This document shows, one piece after another, positions 1 to 8,438 of a stretch of DNA of 64,000 bases. The stretch comes from a virus. The notes below the pieces were generated by a model that was given only the letters and a program-made list of their open reading frames with translations, was not told where the DNA came from and did not search any database. The translations under genes were made by a program, and so were the position numbers. The DNA lies in IMG/VR virus record IMGVR_UViG_3300044949_001557, positions 1 through 64,000 of that record, one strand, 5' to 3'. Every line of letters starts with the position of its first letter. The stretch's first letter is position 1.

Positions 1-159
1 GATATCATGATTGATACCGGGGAAATTAGTCTAATGGATTTACGATATACTGATTATAAATTCAAAGACAGTTCATATGTTTGGACTGGCAAAGGTGAAA
101 GAAAAAACGGTGCCAAAAAAGGTTGGCAATTTGTTGAAGTCAGTAAAAAATATCAATGA
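1..159 (+). CDS. C-terminal end of an unrecognised protein (5' truncated by window)
   Basis: An open frame enters from the left edge and closes with TGA at 157-159, leaving 52 residues. They are rich in Lys and aromatic residues, with GKGERKNG near the middle. The stop overlaps the ATG of the next gene (ATGA), as throughout this glycan operon, so it is probably the upstream member of the same transcription unit. The fragment is too short to assign a function. Confidence 0.6.
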   Translation, partial: DIMIDTGEISLMDLRYTDYKFKDSSYVWTGKGERKNGAKKGWQFVEVSKKYQ

Positions 160-944
160 TTAAATATGCGTATGCACTGAACATGCCTGGTGAGCACACT
201 AAATGGACGCTGGAACCGTGGAAGAAAAAAGGACTCCGGGTATTTGATACTGTAAAACAAGTACCCGATGGCTATGTATTAATTGCCAGTCACTATGCCC
301 CTTGGTGGAGTCCACTTAAAGAATACATTGCCCAAGGCAGACCTTACATTGAAATTGAATATGGATACTGGGGACCGGACACACCTCGACGAGAAACACG
401 TAGAGTAACTTATAACGGGCACCATAACATGAATATGCAAGCTGTTCCCCATAGCAGATCACATTTATTTCCTATGCCTGGACACAATACTTGGCGAACC
501 ACTCCAGGGGAATATGTGCTAGGGATACAGCCCGTCGAATCTGTGTTACTAGAACGCACTGGAGAAAATTTAGATCAATTTAGACAACGTATTGCTGATA
601 CTATTGCTCCGTATTGGTCAGGACCTATCAAGTGGCGTAAGAAGATGGGTGCAAAGTTTGCTAGATTTGAAACATTTCGAGAGCAAGTGGTCAGTGCCCA
701 TGCCGTGGTAGGTGAGCGAACCATGGCCTGTGTTGAAGCATGGTTGTTGGGTGTGCCAGCATACACAGTAGATCCATCAATGACCACACTGCTCATGGGC
801 AGCATTGAGAATTTAGCAAAACCAGTGTACCCTGATCGTGCTGCCTGGTGGGAACATGTCTGCTGGAGCCAGTTTAACAGAACAGAATTTGAAACAACTA
901 CACCTGCTGATTTAGTAGAACAGTATCAAATTTTAGCTCAATAA
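156..944 (+). CDS. Capsule-transferase-like glycosyltransferase, paralogue 1
   Basis: 262 residues. It is the most diverged of six proteins in this window that share one plan: an N-terminal block with an aromatic-rich Y-x-G-Y-W/F-G segment (here YGYWG), and a C-terminal GT-B-like half with a conserved SxxxxVEAxxxGxPxxxxxP segment (here the ACVEAWLLGVPAY region), followed by W-(x)n-SQF near the end. The pattern resembles KpsS/KpsC-type capsule or CDP-glycerol transferases by general knowledge. Donor and acceptor are not predictable. The start overlaps the previous stop (ATGA). It probably acts in the host cytoplasm on surface glycan or virion glycan. Confidence 0.5.
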   Translation: MIKYAYALNMPGEHTKWTLEPWKKKGLRVFDTVKQVPDGYVLIASHYAPWWSPLKEYIAQGRPYIEIEYGYWGPDTPRRETRRVTYNGHHNMNMQAVPHSRSHLFPMPGHNTWRTTPGEYVLGIQPVESVLLERTGENLDQFRQRIADTIAPYWSGPIKWRKKMGAKFARFETFREQVVSAHAVVGERTMACVEAWLLGVPAYTVDPSMTTLLMGSIENLAKPVYPDRAAWWEHVCWSQFNRTEFETTTPADLVEQYQILAQ

Positions 945-947
945 ATA
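940..947 (+). promoter_or_regulatory. T4-type late promoter AATAAATA
   Basis: AATAAATA overlaps the 3' end of the preceding gene. If the start site lies six bases after the last A, as in T4 late promoters, +1 is the A of the ATG at 953. No Shine-Dalgarno is seen, so the transcript would be leaderless. Confidence 0.5.
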
Positions 948-952
948 CTGCC

Positions 953-1609
953 ATGATATATCAAGATTGGCAAATATTAGACGACGATAGCAGTTTTCAC
1001 AGCAGTGTCAAGCGATTACGCAAACAAGGCAAATCTGGAGATATTCTACTTTATCAAAAGGATAATTTAGATCGTGCATTAGAGTTGGTAAAGAATTGGA
1101 CAGTTGCAATTGACGGCGGCGCCAATTACGGTCTAATGAGTTATCATATGAATTCAAAGTTTCAACAAGTGCTGGCGTTTGAAATAGACCATCAACTAAG
1201 AACTTGTTTGGAAGCCAACATGAAAACATTTTCATGCTCAAATGTAAAGATTGAATCATGCGGTCTCGGCGACACAGAAAAGTCTGTGGATCTTGTGAGA
1301 ACCGGCAAGAGTTTTGGAAATTTTGTAGACCCCAATGCCGAAACTGGCAACTTCCCCATTAGATCCATCGACGGCTACAATTTAACCAATGTGGGATTTA
1401 TCAAACTAGACTGTGAAGGCTACGAGCCCTTGATTATACAAGGTGCCGAGCAAACAATCAAACGCTCGTTTCCTGTGATACTAATGGAACGAAAAGTTTT
1501 GGTCAAAAAATACAACTTCGGTAGTCATGCAACAGAAGAACTTCTACAGAGTTGGGGATACAACCGGCTCATCAATTTAGGTAAAGATGTTATTTTGGCC
1601 AAAACCTAA
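953..1609 (+). CDS. FkbM-family SAM methyltransferase
   Basis: 218 residues. SAM-binding motif I is seen as AIDGGANYGLMS at about residues 52-63, an acidic strand end in AFEID follows, and the FkbM signature FIKLDCEGYEP lies at about residues 150-160. The family commonly O-methylates sugars or other small molecules. Its place between glycosyltransferases suggests methylation of a glycan. It has its own late promoter and no visible ribosome site. It resembles the other FkbM protein at 6583-7227 in these motifs, but the rest is diverged. Confidence 0.8.
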   Translation: MIYQDWQILDDDSSFHSSVKRLRKQGKSGDILLYQKDNLDRALELVKNWTVAIDGGANYGLMSYHMNSKFQQVLAFEIDHQLRTCLEANMKTFSCSNVKIESCGLGDTEKSVDLVRTGKSFGNFVDPNAETGNFPIRSIDGYNLTNVGFIKLDCEGYEPLIIQGAEQTIKRSFPVILMERKVLVKKYNFGSHATEELLQSWGYNRLINLGKDVILAKT

Positions 1610-1627
1610 ATACCGTCAATACCCACT

Positions 1628-1635
1628 AATAAATA
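1628..1635 (+). promoter_or_regulatory. T4-type late promoter AATAAATA
   Basis: AATAAATA lies with its last A six bases before the ATG at 1641, so the predicted +1 is the start codon itself. No ribosome site precedes the ATG. Confidence 0.55.
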
Positions 1636-1640
1636 TCCAC

Positions 1641-2399
1641 ATGAAAATTGTTATTGTTACAGGCGGATTCGATCCGCTGCATTCGGGTCACATTGCCTAC
1701 TTCAAAGCAGCAAAAACTCTTGGGGATTGGTTGGTTGTTGGACTCAATTCTGATGACTGGTTGGTTCGTAAAAAAGGTAGACCTTTCATGCCCTTGCAAG
1801 AGCGAATGGTCATTGTAGGCAATCTTGCAGTGGTGGACGAAGTGGTGGTCTACAACGACGACGATGGCTCCAGCTGTGATGCAATTCGACTGGTCAAACA
1901 ACGCTACCCTGATGCTGAAATTGTGTTTGCCAACGGCGGCGATCGCACTCGGGAAAACATTCCAGAAATGGTGTTTGATGATGTGGAGTTTGTGTTTGGC
2001 GTGGGTGGAGAAGACAAGAAAAACAGTTCAAGCTGGATTCTTGAAGATTGGAAGAAACCCCGAACACAACGCGCCTGGGGATACTATCGAGTGTTGCACG
2101 AAGTCGGTAATCACGTCAAACTCAAAGAACTAACAGTAAATCCCAAGACATGCTTGAGCATGCAACGACACGAAAAACGTGCGGAGTTTTGGTTTGTGGC
2201 TGAAGGTGAAGCCACAGTATACACAGTAGACCCAGCCAGCACTGATTCAGAAGTATTGTCTACCCCCATTAGACATCAGCATACTTGGATTAGGGTAAAT
2301 CAATGGCATCAGTTATGCAATGAAACCGATCAGCCTCTCAAATTGATTGAAATTCAATACGGTGACAACTGTGTAGAAGAGGACATTGAACGACGATGA
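1641..2399 (+). CDS. Cytidylyl/adenylyltransferase fused to a sugar-isomerase-type cupin
   Basis: 252 residues in two modules. Residues 1 to about 130 form a nucleotidyltransferase of the RfaE/HldE-TagD type: the GGFDPLHSGH motif near the start (T/H-x-G-H), GLNSDDWL, and a later G-R-PFMPLQER segment. Residues about 145-252 form a cupin resembling the C-terminal domain of type II mannose-6-phosphate isomerases, with MQRHEKRAEFWFVAEGEA and WHQLCN. The likely role is supply of an NDP-activated sugar or glycerol to the adjacent transferases. The start at 1641 is preferred over an upstream in-frame codon because the motif begins at residue 4 and the late promoter points to it. Confidence 0.7.
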   Translation: MKIVIVTGGFDPLHSGHIAYFKAAKTLGDWLVVGLNSDDWLVRKKGRPFMPLQERMVIVGNLAVVDEVVVYNDDDGSSCDAIRLVKQRYPDAEIVFANGGDRTRENIPEMVFDDVEFVFGVGGEDKKNSSSWILEDWKKPRTQRAWGYYRVLHEVGNHVKLKELTVNPKTCLSMQRHEKRAEFWFVAEGEATVYTVDPASTDSEVLSTPIRHQHTWIRVNQWHQLCNETDQPLKLIEIQYGDNCVEEDIERR

Positions 2400-3076
2400 A
2401 ACCTATTCCTATATTTGTTGGATACGATCCCAGGGAAGCTGTGGCCTATCATGTGTGTGCCAATTCCATTATTAGAAATGCATCTGCGCCAGTGGCCATT
2501 ATACCATTGGCCTTGAATTTGTTTGATGACTACAAAGAAACTCACACCGACGGCAGTAATCATTTTATCTACAGTCGTTTTTTGGTTCCACATCTTATGG
2601 AATACACAGGCCATGCTATATTCATCGACGGTGACATGATTATTCGCGGAGACATTGTGGAACTTTGGAATCAGAGAGATGTTTACAAGGATGTGCAGGT
2701 AGTCAAACACGATTACAAAACCCGGATGCCTGTGAAATATCTAGGAGCAAAGAATGAGGATTACCCGAGAAAAAATTGGAGTAGTGTTATTTTATGGAAT
2801 TGTAACAGTTTTCCTAATCGCAAGCTTACTCCTGATTTTATCCAGCGATCTACCGGCGCTGAACTACACCGTTTCACCTGGTTAGACGATGATCGAATTG
2901 GAGAGTTACCACCTGAGTGGAACTGGTTACCCGATGAATACGGTGCCAATCTCAATGCCAAACTACTACACTACACCCTAGGATCACCGTGTTTTCATGA
3001 GTTTGCTACCACTCCGCAGGGCGATGAATGGCACCGCGAACACATGTTAACTGATTATTGTTTGCAAAGAGTATGA
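2396..3076 (+). CDS. GT-A/GT8-like glycosyltransferase
   Basis: 226 residues. The opening PIFVGYDPRE and the later AIFIDGDMIIRGDI (residues about 79-92) give the D-x-D metal and sugar-nucleotide motif of GT8-like retaining transferases. A conserved NWSSVILWNC segment and a C-terminal LHYTLGSPCF, typical of the phage branch of this family, follow. It overlaps the previous stop (ATGA) and is coupled to the following paralogue. Substrate unknown; it probably acts on a glycan made by this operon. Confidence 0.65.
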   Translation: MKPIPIFVGYDPREAVAYHVCANSIIRNASAPVAIIPLALNLFDDYKETHTDGSNHFIYSRFLVPHLMEYTGHAIFIDGDMIIRGDIVELWNQRDVYKDVQVVKHDYKTRMPVKYLGAKNEDYPRKNWSSVILWNCNSFPNRKLTPDFIQRSTGAELHRFTWLDDDRIGELPPEWNWLPDEYGANLNAKLLHYTLGSPCFHEFATTPQGDEWHREHMLTDYCLQRV

Positions 3077-3870
3077 AACAGGTATTGTGTATAAATCGCA
3101 AAGGTCCAGACATGGAAATACTGGACCGACAGGCAGCGTTTGTAAATCGCTTTGCCGAAGGATGCGATGGCAAATTATTATCGGCATCGGAAGCATTTGA
3201 ATATCCTGTTGAATATCCAATTTGTGTTCGCGGTATGAAGTTCACTCGCTGGGTCAAACTTGCTGCCGAACAAGGCAGACAATACTACTACATTGACAAT
3301 GGCTATTTTGGCAATCACGGTCGAAAAGTTTACTTCAGAATAATCAAAAACAATGTGCATGACACCCGAGACATTATCGAACGTCCCAGTGATCGTCTAG
3401 CACCGTGCGAAGTCAATTTAAAAAACTTTACACCCGGGCGTAAGATTTTGTTGGCACCGCCCAGTGTTAAAAGTTTTACAATGTGGGACATAGATCAAGA
3501 ACAGTGGATTGCAGAAACTGTTGCTGAGATCAAAAAGCACACTGATCGCCCCGTAGAAGTTAGACTGAAACGTCCACGCAATGATCGCATGGCCGTGGAC
3601 ACCATGGAAGAGGCTCTAGACAACGATGTTCACTGCTTGGTCACATACAACTCAGTGGCCGCTGTTGAAGCAGTTATGTTGGGCAAGCCTGCAATTGCGC
3701 TGGGACCAAATGCTGCCGGAGTGGTGTGCTCTAATACTCTTGCTGAAATAGAAAACCCATATATTCCATCTCTAGACGAGCGTGACGCCTGGTTGCGTCA
3801 TTTAAGTTACTGTCAATTTACATTTACAGAAATGAGCGACGGCACCGCCTGGAGAATACTCAATGAGTGA
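3073..3870 (+). CDS. Capsule-transferase-like glycosyltransferase, paralogue 2
   Basis: 265 residues counted from ATG 3073, chosen because it overlaps the upstream TGA as ATGA. It shows the family plan clearly: YYYIDNGYFGNHGRK in the N-terminal half, then WIAETVAEIKKHTDRPVEVR, SVAAVEAVMLGKPAIALGP and a C-terminal W-L-(x)3-SYCQFTFTEM-(x)5-AWRIL. Compared with the next two genes, the same anchors recur in the same order, so these three look like tandem duplicates. Probable GT-B fold; donor unknown. Confidence 0.5.
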   Translation: MKQVLCINRKGPDMEILDRQAAFVNRFAEGCDGKLLSASEAFEYPVEYPICVRGMKFTRWVKLAAEQGRQYYYIDNGYFGNHGRKVYFRIIKNNVHDTRDIIERPSDRLAPCEVNLKNFTPGRKILLAPPSVKSFTMWDIDQEQWIAETVAEIKKHTDRPVEVRLKRPRNDRMAVDTMEEALDNDVHCLVTYNSVAAVEAVMLGKPAIALGPNAAGVVCSNTLAEIENPYIPSLDERDAWLRHLSYCQFTFTEMSDGTAWRILNE

Positions 3871-4663
3871 TAGGCCTACAATGTTGGGTGCTGCCAAGAA
3901 AGACAAATGGATAGGCCCATTTGTTCGAGCCATCGGCGGTAGAATGACAACAGGGTTAGATGAAATTTATTCTAACACCACAATCCCAATGGCGTTTTCT
4001 GGCATAAGCAAAACAGCAGCAAGGACACAGGCTCAGAAGCATAACCTTGACTATTGGTATATAGATACAGGGTATATAGGAAATAGACGTTTTAAGACTT
4101 GGTTTAGAATTAGTAAAAACGATTTTCAGGTTACTATACCAATACAATCAAGACCCAATGACCGTTTGAAAAAATTAAGCATAAACAGATCTCAATTTGT
4201 TCGTGGTAACAAAATAATGATTATTCCCATTGATGCTAAAGTGGCCGAGGGATATGGTATAGTAGATCCTGATACTTGGTTAAAACAAACAGTCGATACA
4301 ATAAAAAAATACACTGATAGAGAGATCGTAGTAAGACATAGACCGGCCAGCAGAGAAACCAGAGTAACCACAGACACGTTCATTGAAGCACTACAAAAAG
4401 ATATTAGTGCCGTTGTTGTGTGGGCCAGCAATTGCGGAGTAGAAGCTGCACAGCATGGAATACCTGTGGTGAGTTTGGGCCCCAGTGCCTGCACACAAAT
4501 CAGCGGTAGTATACAACAAATTGACAACTTACCGAATATTGATTCAGAATTGCAAGAAATGTGGTTGCGTTGGCTTAGTTACAATCAATTTTCGTTGCCT
4601 GAAACTGAATCTGGATTGGCATGGCGCATACTACAAGAAAATTATGCAAGTAATAGTCAATAG
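3863..4663 (+). CDS. Capsule-transferase-like glycosyltransferase, paralogue 3
   Basis: 266 residues. It carries YWYIDTGYIGNRRFKTWFR, then DTWLKQTVDTIKKYTDREIVVR, a VEAAQHGIPVVSLGPSA segment and W-L-R-W-L-SYNQFSLPE-(x)5-AWRIL. It is the closest relative of the preceding gene by shared anchors. The start overlaps the upstream stop by 8 bases. No signal peptide is seen, so it is cytoplasmic. It is part of the tandem transferase array. Confidence 0.5.
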   Translation: MSDRPTMLGAAKKDKWIGPFVRAIGGRMTTGLDEIYSNTTIPMAFSGISKTAARTQAQKHNLDYWYIDTGYIGNRRFKTWFRISKNDFQVTIPIQSRPNDRLKKLSINRSQFVRGNKIMIIPIDAKVAEGYGIVDPDTWLKQTVDTIKKYTDREIVVRHRPASRETRVTTDTFIEALQKDISAVVVWASNCGVEAAQHGIPVVSLGPSACTQISGSIQQIDNLPNIDSELQEMWLRWLSYNQFSLPETESGLAWRILQENYASNSQ

Positions 4664-5714
4664 AGAAGAACTTGTAGAGCCTTTGGCTAAAAAAATACTG
4701 GTGCAAGCATACAAGAAAAGGCCCATGCAGTATGCTGAACTTGATGCCTATGTTGACAAGATTCACAAGCGTCTAGACAAAACTGGATTGTTGGATATAA
4801 ACTTTGCCGAAGTCAATGGTCTGATCCACAAACAGCTTGTTAATTATACTGATCAGCTTGTAGTTGATTACAAAACACAGTATCGTCCGTTGGTAAATTG
4901 GTTAGCTGATAACTTTTCTTTGTTGGGTATTGATCAACAGCAACTACTTGAATGGTATACAGATCCTGCGAACAAAGGGTTCTTAAAAAACATTACTAGA
5001 CACATGTCATCAGATGTTGAGTATGTTGTCAACAGTGATTATCACGAGCCTGCACTGATACGAAACATCGTCGACAATGAACAGGCTATTAGCATGAGAA
5101 TGCTTGCAGGTCAAGAGTTTTGGTTTACTGATGCAGGCTACACTAACTTTATTGCTGCCAAGGGCAAACCATGGCACAGATTGTGTCACAATCACATACA
5201 TCAAAATCTTTCGCATTTAAATTTTCCAGCGGATAGATTGAAATTGTTGGAAACTACGCCACAGCCCTGGAGAACTGCAGGCAACAAAATACTTGTGGTA
5301 GAAAGTAGTGACCGACACTATCAACTGTTTGGAAAAGACCGCGACACCTGGCGTGACAATATCACTGATGAGTTGGCAAAGCACACAGATCGACCTGTTG
5401 AATATCGTGCCAAACACATGGATCGCAAAACAAGAGATTCTGTCTATGATCTCTTGATGTCAAGCAATGACTACTACTGTGTGATTTCTGATTCAAGTGC
5501 TGCTGCAGTGGAAGCTGTATGGGCCGGCGTGCCGATCATTACACTGAACACTCACATTACCACTGCAATTGCAAGAACACAAGTTGCAGACATCAATAAT
5601 TTGTATCGCGGTCCCATTGGTGATTGGTTGTGTGCTTTGACATACAGTCAGTTCACCAAAAAAGAAATGCAAAATGGCCGAGCCTGGCAGATCATAGAGC
5701 AGTATCATGTATGA
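4644..5714 (+). CDS. Capsule-transferase-like glycosyltransferase with extra N-terminal domain, paralogue 4
   Basis: 356 residues from ATG 4644, which overlaps the previous gene by 20 bases. About 100 extra N-terminal residues, helical and charged (EELVEPLAKKILVQAYKKRP onward), precede the shared core: FWFTDAGYTNF, DTWRDNITDELAKHTDRPVEYR, AAAVEAVWAGVPIITL and LTYSQFTKKEM-(x)4-AWQII. The longer frame upstream of 4644 lies inside the previous gene and is not supported. The extra domain may bind the acceptor or a partner; that is inference only. Confidence 0.5.
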   Translation: MQVIVNREELVEPLAKKILVQAYKKRPMQYAELDAYVDKIHKRLDKTGLLDINFAEVNGLIHKQLVNYTDQLVVDYKTQYRPLVNWLADNFSLLGIDQQQLLEWYTDPANKGFLKNITRHMSSDVEYVVNSDYHEPALIRNIVDNEQAISMRMLAGQEFWFTDAGYTNFIAAKGKPWHRLCHNHIHQNLSHLNFPADRLKLLETTPQPWRTAGNKILVVESSDRHYQLFGKDRDTWRDNITDELAKHTDRPVEYRAKHMDRKTRDSVYDLLMSSNDYYCVISDSSAAAVEAVWAGVPIITLNTHITTAIARTQVADINNLYRGPIGDWLCALTYSQFTKKEMQNGRAWQIIEQYHV

Positions 5715-6594
5715 TGTAGTGGTTTATCTCAGTAGCTTGCCACGTATTGCTGACCGCAATCGCAAGGTCGAAGTGCTGCAGGCATTTGCTGCTGGGTGCA
5801 ATCACCTGGGATTGAAAACATTGCTACAAGACAAACAACAACTAGCACCCACCAAACTTGGTGTTATATTGGGATGGGTAGGTCAAAGCATCAAAGGCCC
5901 TCACATACAACTTCGTAAGGATGTTATAGCAAATCAACGAGTAATGAGCATCGACGGAAGTTGTTTTAAGTTTGCCGACCCCGACAGTATTTTTCTTCGT
6001 TACAGTTTGGACGGTGTTTACTACAACACAAACGAATATGCCAACAAAAACAGTGGTCCAGAAAAGTGGAATCAAATAAGCCAATGTTTGGGGCTTGAGT
6101 TAAAACCTTGGCGTGTGTCTGGAGATCATATCTTAGTTTGCGGACAACGCGATGGTGGCTGGTCAATGAAAGGCACTGACATGAATCAATGGGTCTTAGA
6201 CACAGTAAAACTGATCAGAACAAAAACTACTAGACCCATTGTTGTTAGGCCACATCCTAAGAATCCCATCAACCCAAACTTGTTTGCTGGAATACCCAAT
6301 CTAAAGTTCAGTTGTGCCACTATACTACAACAAGATTTGCACAATGCCTGGGCCGGTGTGTTCTTTAACAGTTCTAGTTGTGTTGCTAGTGTGTTAGCAG
6401 GTGTGCCTGTGTTTGCGTCCGATCCTGATTGCGTAGCATGGCAAGTGGCCAATCAAGATATAGCACAAATAGAAAAGCCACTGATGCCTGCTAGGGAACA
6501 ATGGCTTTGGGATTTATCAGCTGCTCACTGGACTGACAAAGAAAGCAGAGCTGGGTTGATCTATAACAAATTCAAACCGTTGTTACCAACCTAA
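5707..6594 (+). CDS. Capsule-transferase-like glycosyltransferase, paralogue 5
   Basis: 295 residues. The core contains TTRPIVVRPHPKNP at about residues 176-189; an R-P-H-P box is characteristic of capsule and polysialic acid transferases of the GT-B type and supports the assignment of the whole array. The SSCVASVLAGVPVFAS segment follows at about residues 220-236. It overlaps the previous gene (ATG inside the upstream end), and its 3' end converges with the minus-strand FkbM gene, overlapping by 12 bases. Confidence 0.55.
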   Translation: MYDVVVYLSSLPRIADRNRKVEVLQAFAAGCNHLGLKTLLQDKQQLAPTKLGVILGWVGQSIKGPHIQLRKDVIANQRVMSIDGSCFKFADPDSIFLRYSLDGVYYNTNEYANKNSGPEKWNQISQCLGLELKPWRVSGDHILVCGQRDGGWSMKGTDMNQWVLDTVKLIRTKTTRPIVVRPHPKNPINPNLFAGIPNLKFSCATILQQDLHNAWAGVFFNSSSCVASVLAGVPVFASDPDCVAWQVANQDIAQIEKPLMPAREQWLWDLSAAHWTDKESRAGLIYNKFKPLLPT

Positions 6595-7227
6595 CACATA
6601 GTCATTCTTGACTGACGTCAGGATCTTTGCGCCCCAGCTAACCAGTGTGTCTAGAGCTTGTGCGATATCTGTATGTCCCACATCCTTGTGCTTTTTGTGC
6701 TCCACAACCATGATAGGCCGGTATTTTAAGATTGTTTCCTGGGCACCACGCAGGATTGTGTTTTCATATCCCTCGCAGTCAATTTTGATGTAGTCAATCT
6801 TGGGCAAATTTAGACTGTCTAGTCTATACATAGGAATTGATCCTGTGCCAATGCTGGCAGTATCAACGTGACTGTGTCCGGTATTTTCAGCAGTGATGAT
6901 CATGTTGATTTGTGTGTCTTGCTCTCCCAAGGCACAACCGCGAACTTCAAAGTTGGCAGCAGTGACATTCTTCAACAGGCACTCTCTAAAATCTGCAACA
7001 GGTTCAAACGCAATCACACGATCAAAGTTTTCACACAAGTCTCTACTCCATAAGCCTACGTTGGCACCAATGTCTAGTGCCAGTCCTTTGTGAGTGCACA
7101 AGCTCATACTGGCTTTTCTCACAGGCTCTTGATAAACAGGCACGCCGCCCTTTTTGATATTCTTGTCTAGCATTCCTGCAAAATGTGTGTCTTGGTCCGG
7201 GAACCACCAGCCGTGTGTTTGATACAT
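6583..7227 (-). CDS. FkbM-family SAM methyltransferase
   Basis: 214 residues from ATG 7227, chosen over an upstream codon because AAGGAA sits a few bases before it. Motifs: LALDIGANVGLWS (SAM binding), VIAFEPV, and YIKIDCEGYENTILRGA, the FkbM signature. It is the last gene of a four-gene minus-strand operon (9262 to 6583) nested between plus-strand transferases. It probably methylates a sugar of the same glycan. Confidence 0.8.
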   Translation of the reverse strand: MYQTHGWWFPDQDTHFAGMLDKNIKKGGVPVYQEPVRKASMSLCTHKGLALDIGANVGLWSRDLCENFDRVIAFEPVADFRECLLKNVTAANFEVRGCALGEQDTQINMIITAENTGHSHVDTASIGTGSIPMYRLDSLNLPKIDYIKIDCEGYENTILRGAQETILKYRPIMVVEHKKHKDVGHTDIAQALDTLVSWGAKILTSVKNDYVLGW

Positions 7228-7228
7228 A

Positions 7229-7816
7229 TTAATTTCCTTGAGCTGGACGCTTGATATACATTTTTTTACGCTTCTTTCGAAACTCAATGAATTGAGTTTC
7301 AAACACTGCATGCGGGGGGAAATACTGTTCGATCATGCCTTCGTGTGCATCAGTTATAATGATGTAAGAAAACTTGTCGTAATTTTTGTTCAACCAATCT
7401 GTTATACGAGATAGTTGATCTCCCATTTCTTCTGTGCTTCTATGTCCACTCCAATGGCCCAACACATCTTTGCAAATCAGCATGTCGGCGTCGGGAAGAT
7501 TCAAGGTTTCATCGCAAATGTAAGTATTGTTGGGGTTGTTTTTTTGTGCAATAGAAATTGCAGTGGGGCTGATGTCTATGCCTGTGTATTTGGTGGATCC
7601 CCAATCAAATTCCCGATAAAGGCCGTTGTCGCCACAGCCGTAGTCCACAATAGATTTTATTTGATTGTCCTTGATAAACTTTTTCAAGAAGTTGAGATAT
7701 AATTCTGCACGCTCGGGAAAACTTTCTGGACCACTCAGTGACACTGGATTTTGATGTTTGGTCACCCAGGCACCGGTGCGGTAAATTTCTTCAAACATAT
7801 CTTTCATTGATTTCAT
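7229..7816 (-). CDS. Class I SAM-dependent methyltransferase
   Basis: 195 residues. SAM motif I reads SIVDYGCGDNGLYREF at about residues 55-70, followed by YTGIDISPTAI (acidic residue for ribose binding) and ADMLICKDVLGHWS. The tail is rich in Lys and Arg. A ribosome site AAGGA lies 5 bases or so before ATG 7816. It sits one base upstream of the FkbM gene, in the same operon. Substrate unknown; glycan modification is likely from context, but methylation of another substrate is possible. Confidence 0.7.
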   Translation of the reverse strand: MKSMKDMFEEIYRTGAWVTKHQNPVSLSGPESFPERAELYLNFLKKFIKDNQIKSIVDYGCGDNGLYREFDWGSTKYTGIDISPTAISIAQKNNPNNTYICDETLNLPDADMLICKDVLGHWSGHRSTEEMGDQLSRITDWLNKNYDKFSYIIITDAHEGMIEQYFPPHAVFETQFIEFRKKRKKMYIKRPAQGN

Positions 7817-7817
7817 T

Positions 7818-8438
7818 TTATTGTCCTTCGCCTAATAATCTAAGTTTCTTGCCGGCTTTCCATTGCCGTGTATATCTGGCACTCATTTTACAATAGTCAT
7901 TGTAGTTTCTTAGTTCGATTTTTACGCCACTGTGTTCGAGATGACCTATATTGGGTTGTCCAAAATCCAACCATAACTGCCGAAAGGCAACACTATCGCC
8001 GTGCCATGATTTTCTATCTAGGTCAAAATGTTGCAGAACCATTTCAAAAATGGGCAATGCACTAGGTCGAGCCAATCTCCAGGCAGGATTTATTGCAACT
8101 AAATCTTGTCGTCGAAGCAAGGCAAGATCTCCTGCCAGTGGCGGCCACATTTCTGCAATTCTACTGTCAGGTTCGGTGAACCAATATACATCATCAGGTG
8201 CAGTTTTTAAAAATTCAACAAAACAGATTTCTCTATTGTAAACAACGTTCACTGGGTCTAAGTTGGGAAAGTAATAATTTTCGTCTCCCCATCCAGGATG
8301 ACCGTCCAGTGTTAGATGTATTGTTGAGAGGCCAAACAAAGAGACATTTTGCTTGAATCCCTCAAACAGTTTACGATATGTATCTGGGGGAAAGTTTTTT
8401 GCCATGGGACCATCAGCATGATAGATCACTGCCTTCAT
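7818..8438 (-). CDS. Unrecognised protein of the glycan operon
   Basis: 206 residues, start overlapping the previous gene's TGA (ATGA at 8438-8435). It opens MKAVIYHADGPMAKNFP and contains FTEPDSRI and WHGDSVAFRQLW, the kind of acidic and W-H-G-D-S segments seen in GT-A-like or nucleotide-sugar-binding folds, but no complete D-x-D signature can be claimed. Being flanked by a GT-A-like gene and a methyltransferase suggests a role in the same pathway. Confidence 0.5.
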   Translation of the reverse strand: MKAVIYHADGPMAKNFPPDTYRKLFEGFKQNVSLFGLSTIHLTLDGHPGWGDENYYFPNLDPVNVVYNREICFVEFLKTAPDDVYWFTEPDSRIAEMWPPLAGDLALLRRQDLVAINPAWRLARPSALPIFEMVLQHFDLDRKSWHGDSVAFRQLWLDFGQPNIGHLEHSGVKIELRNYNDYCKMSARYTRQWKAGKKLRLLGEGQ

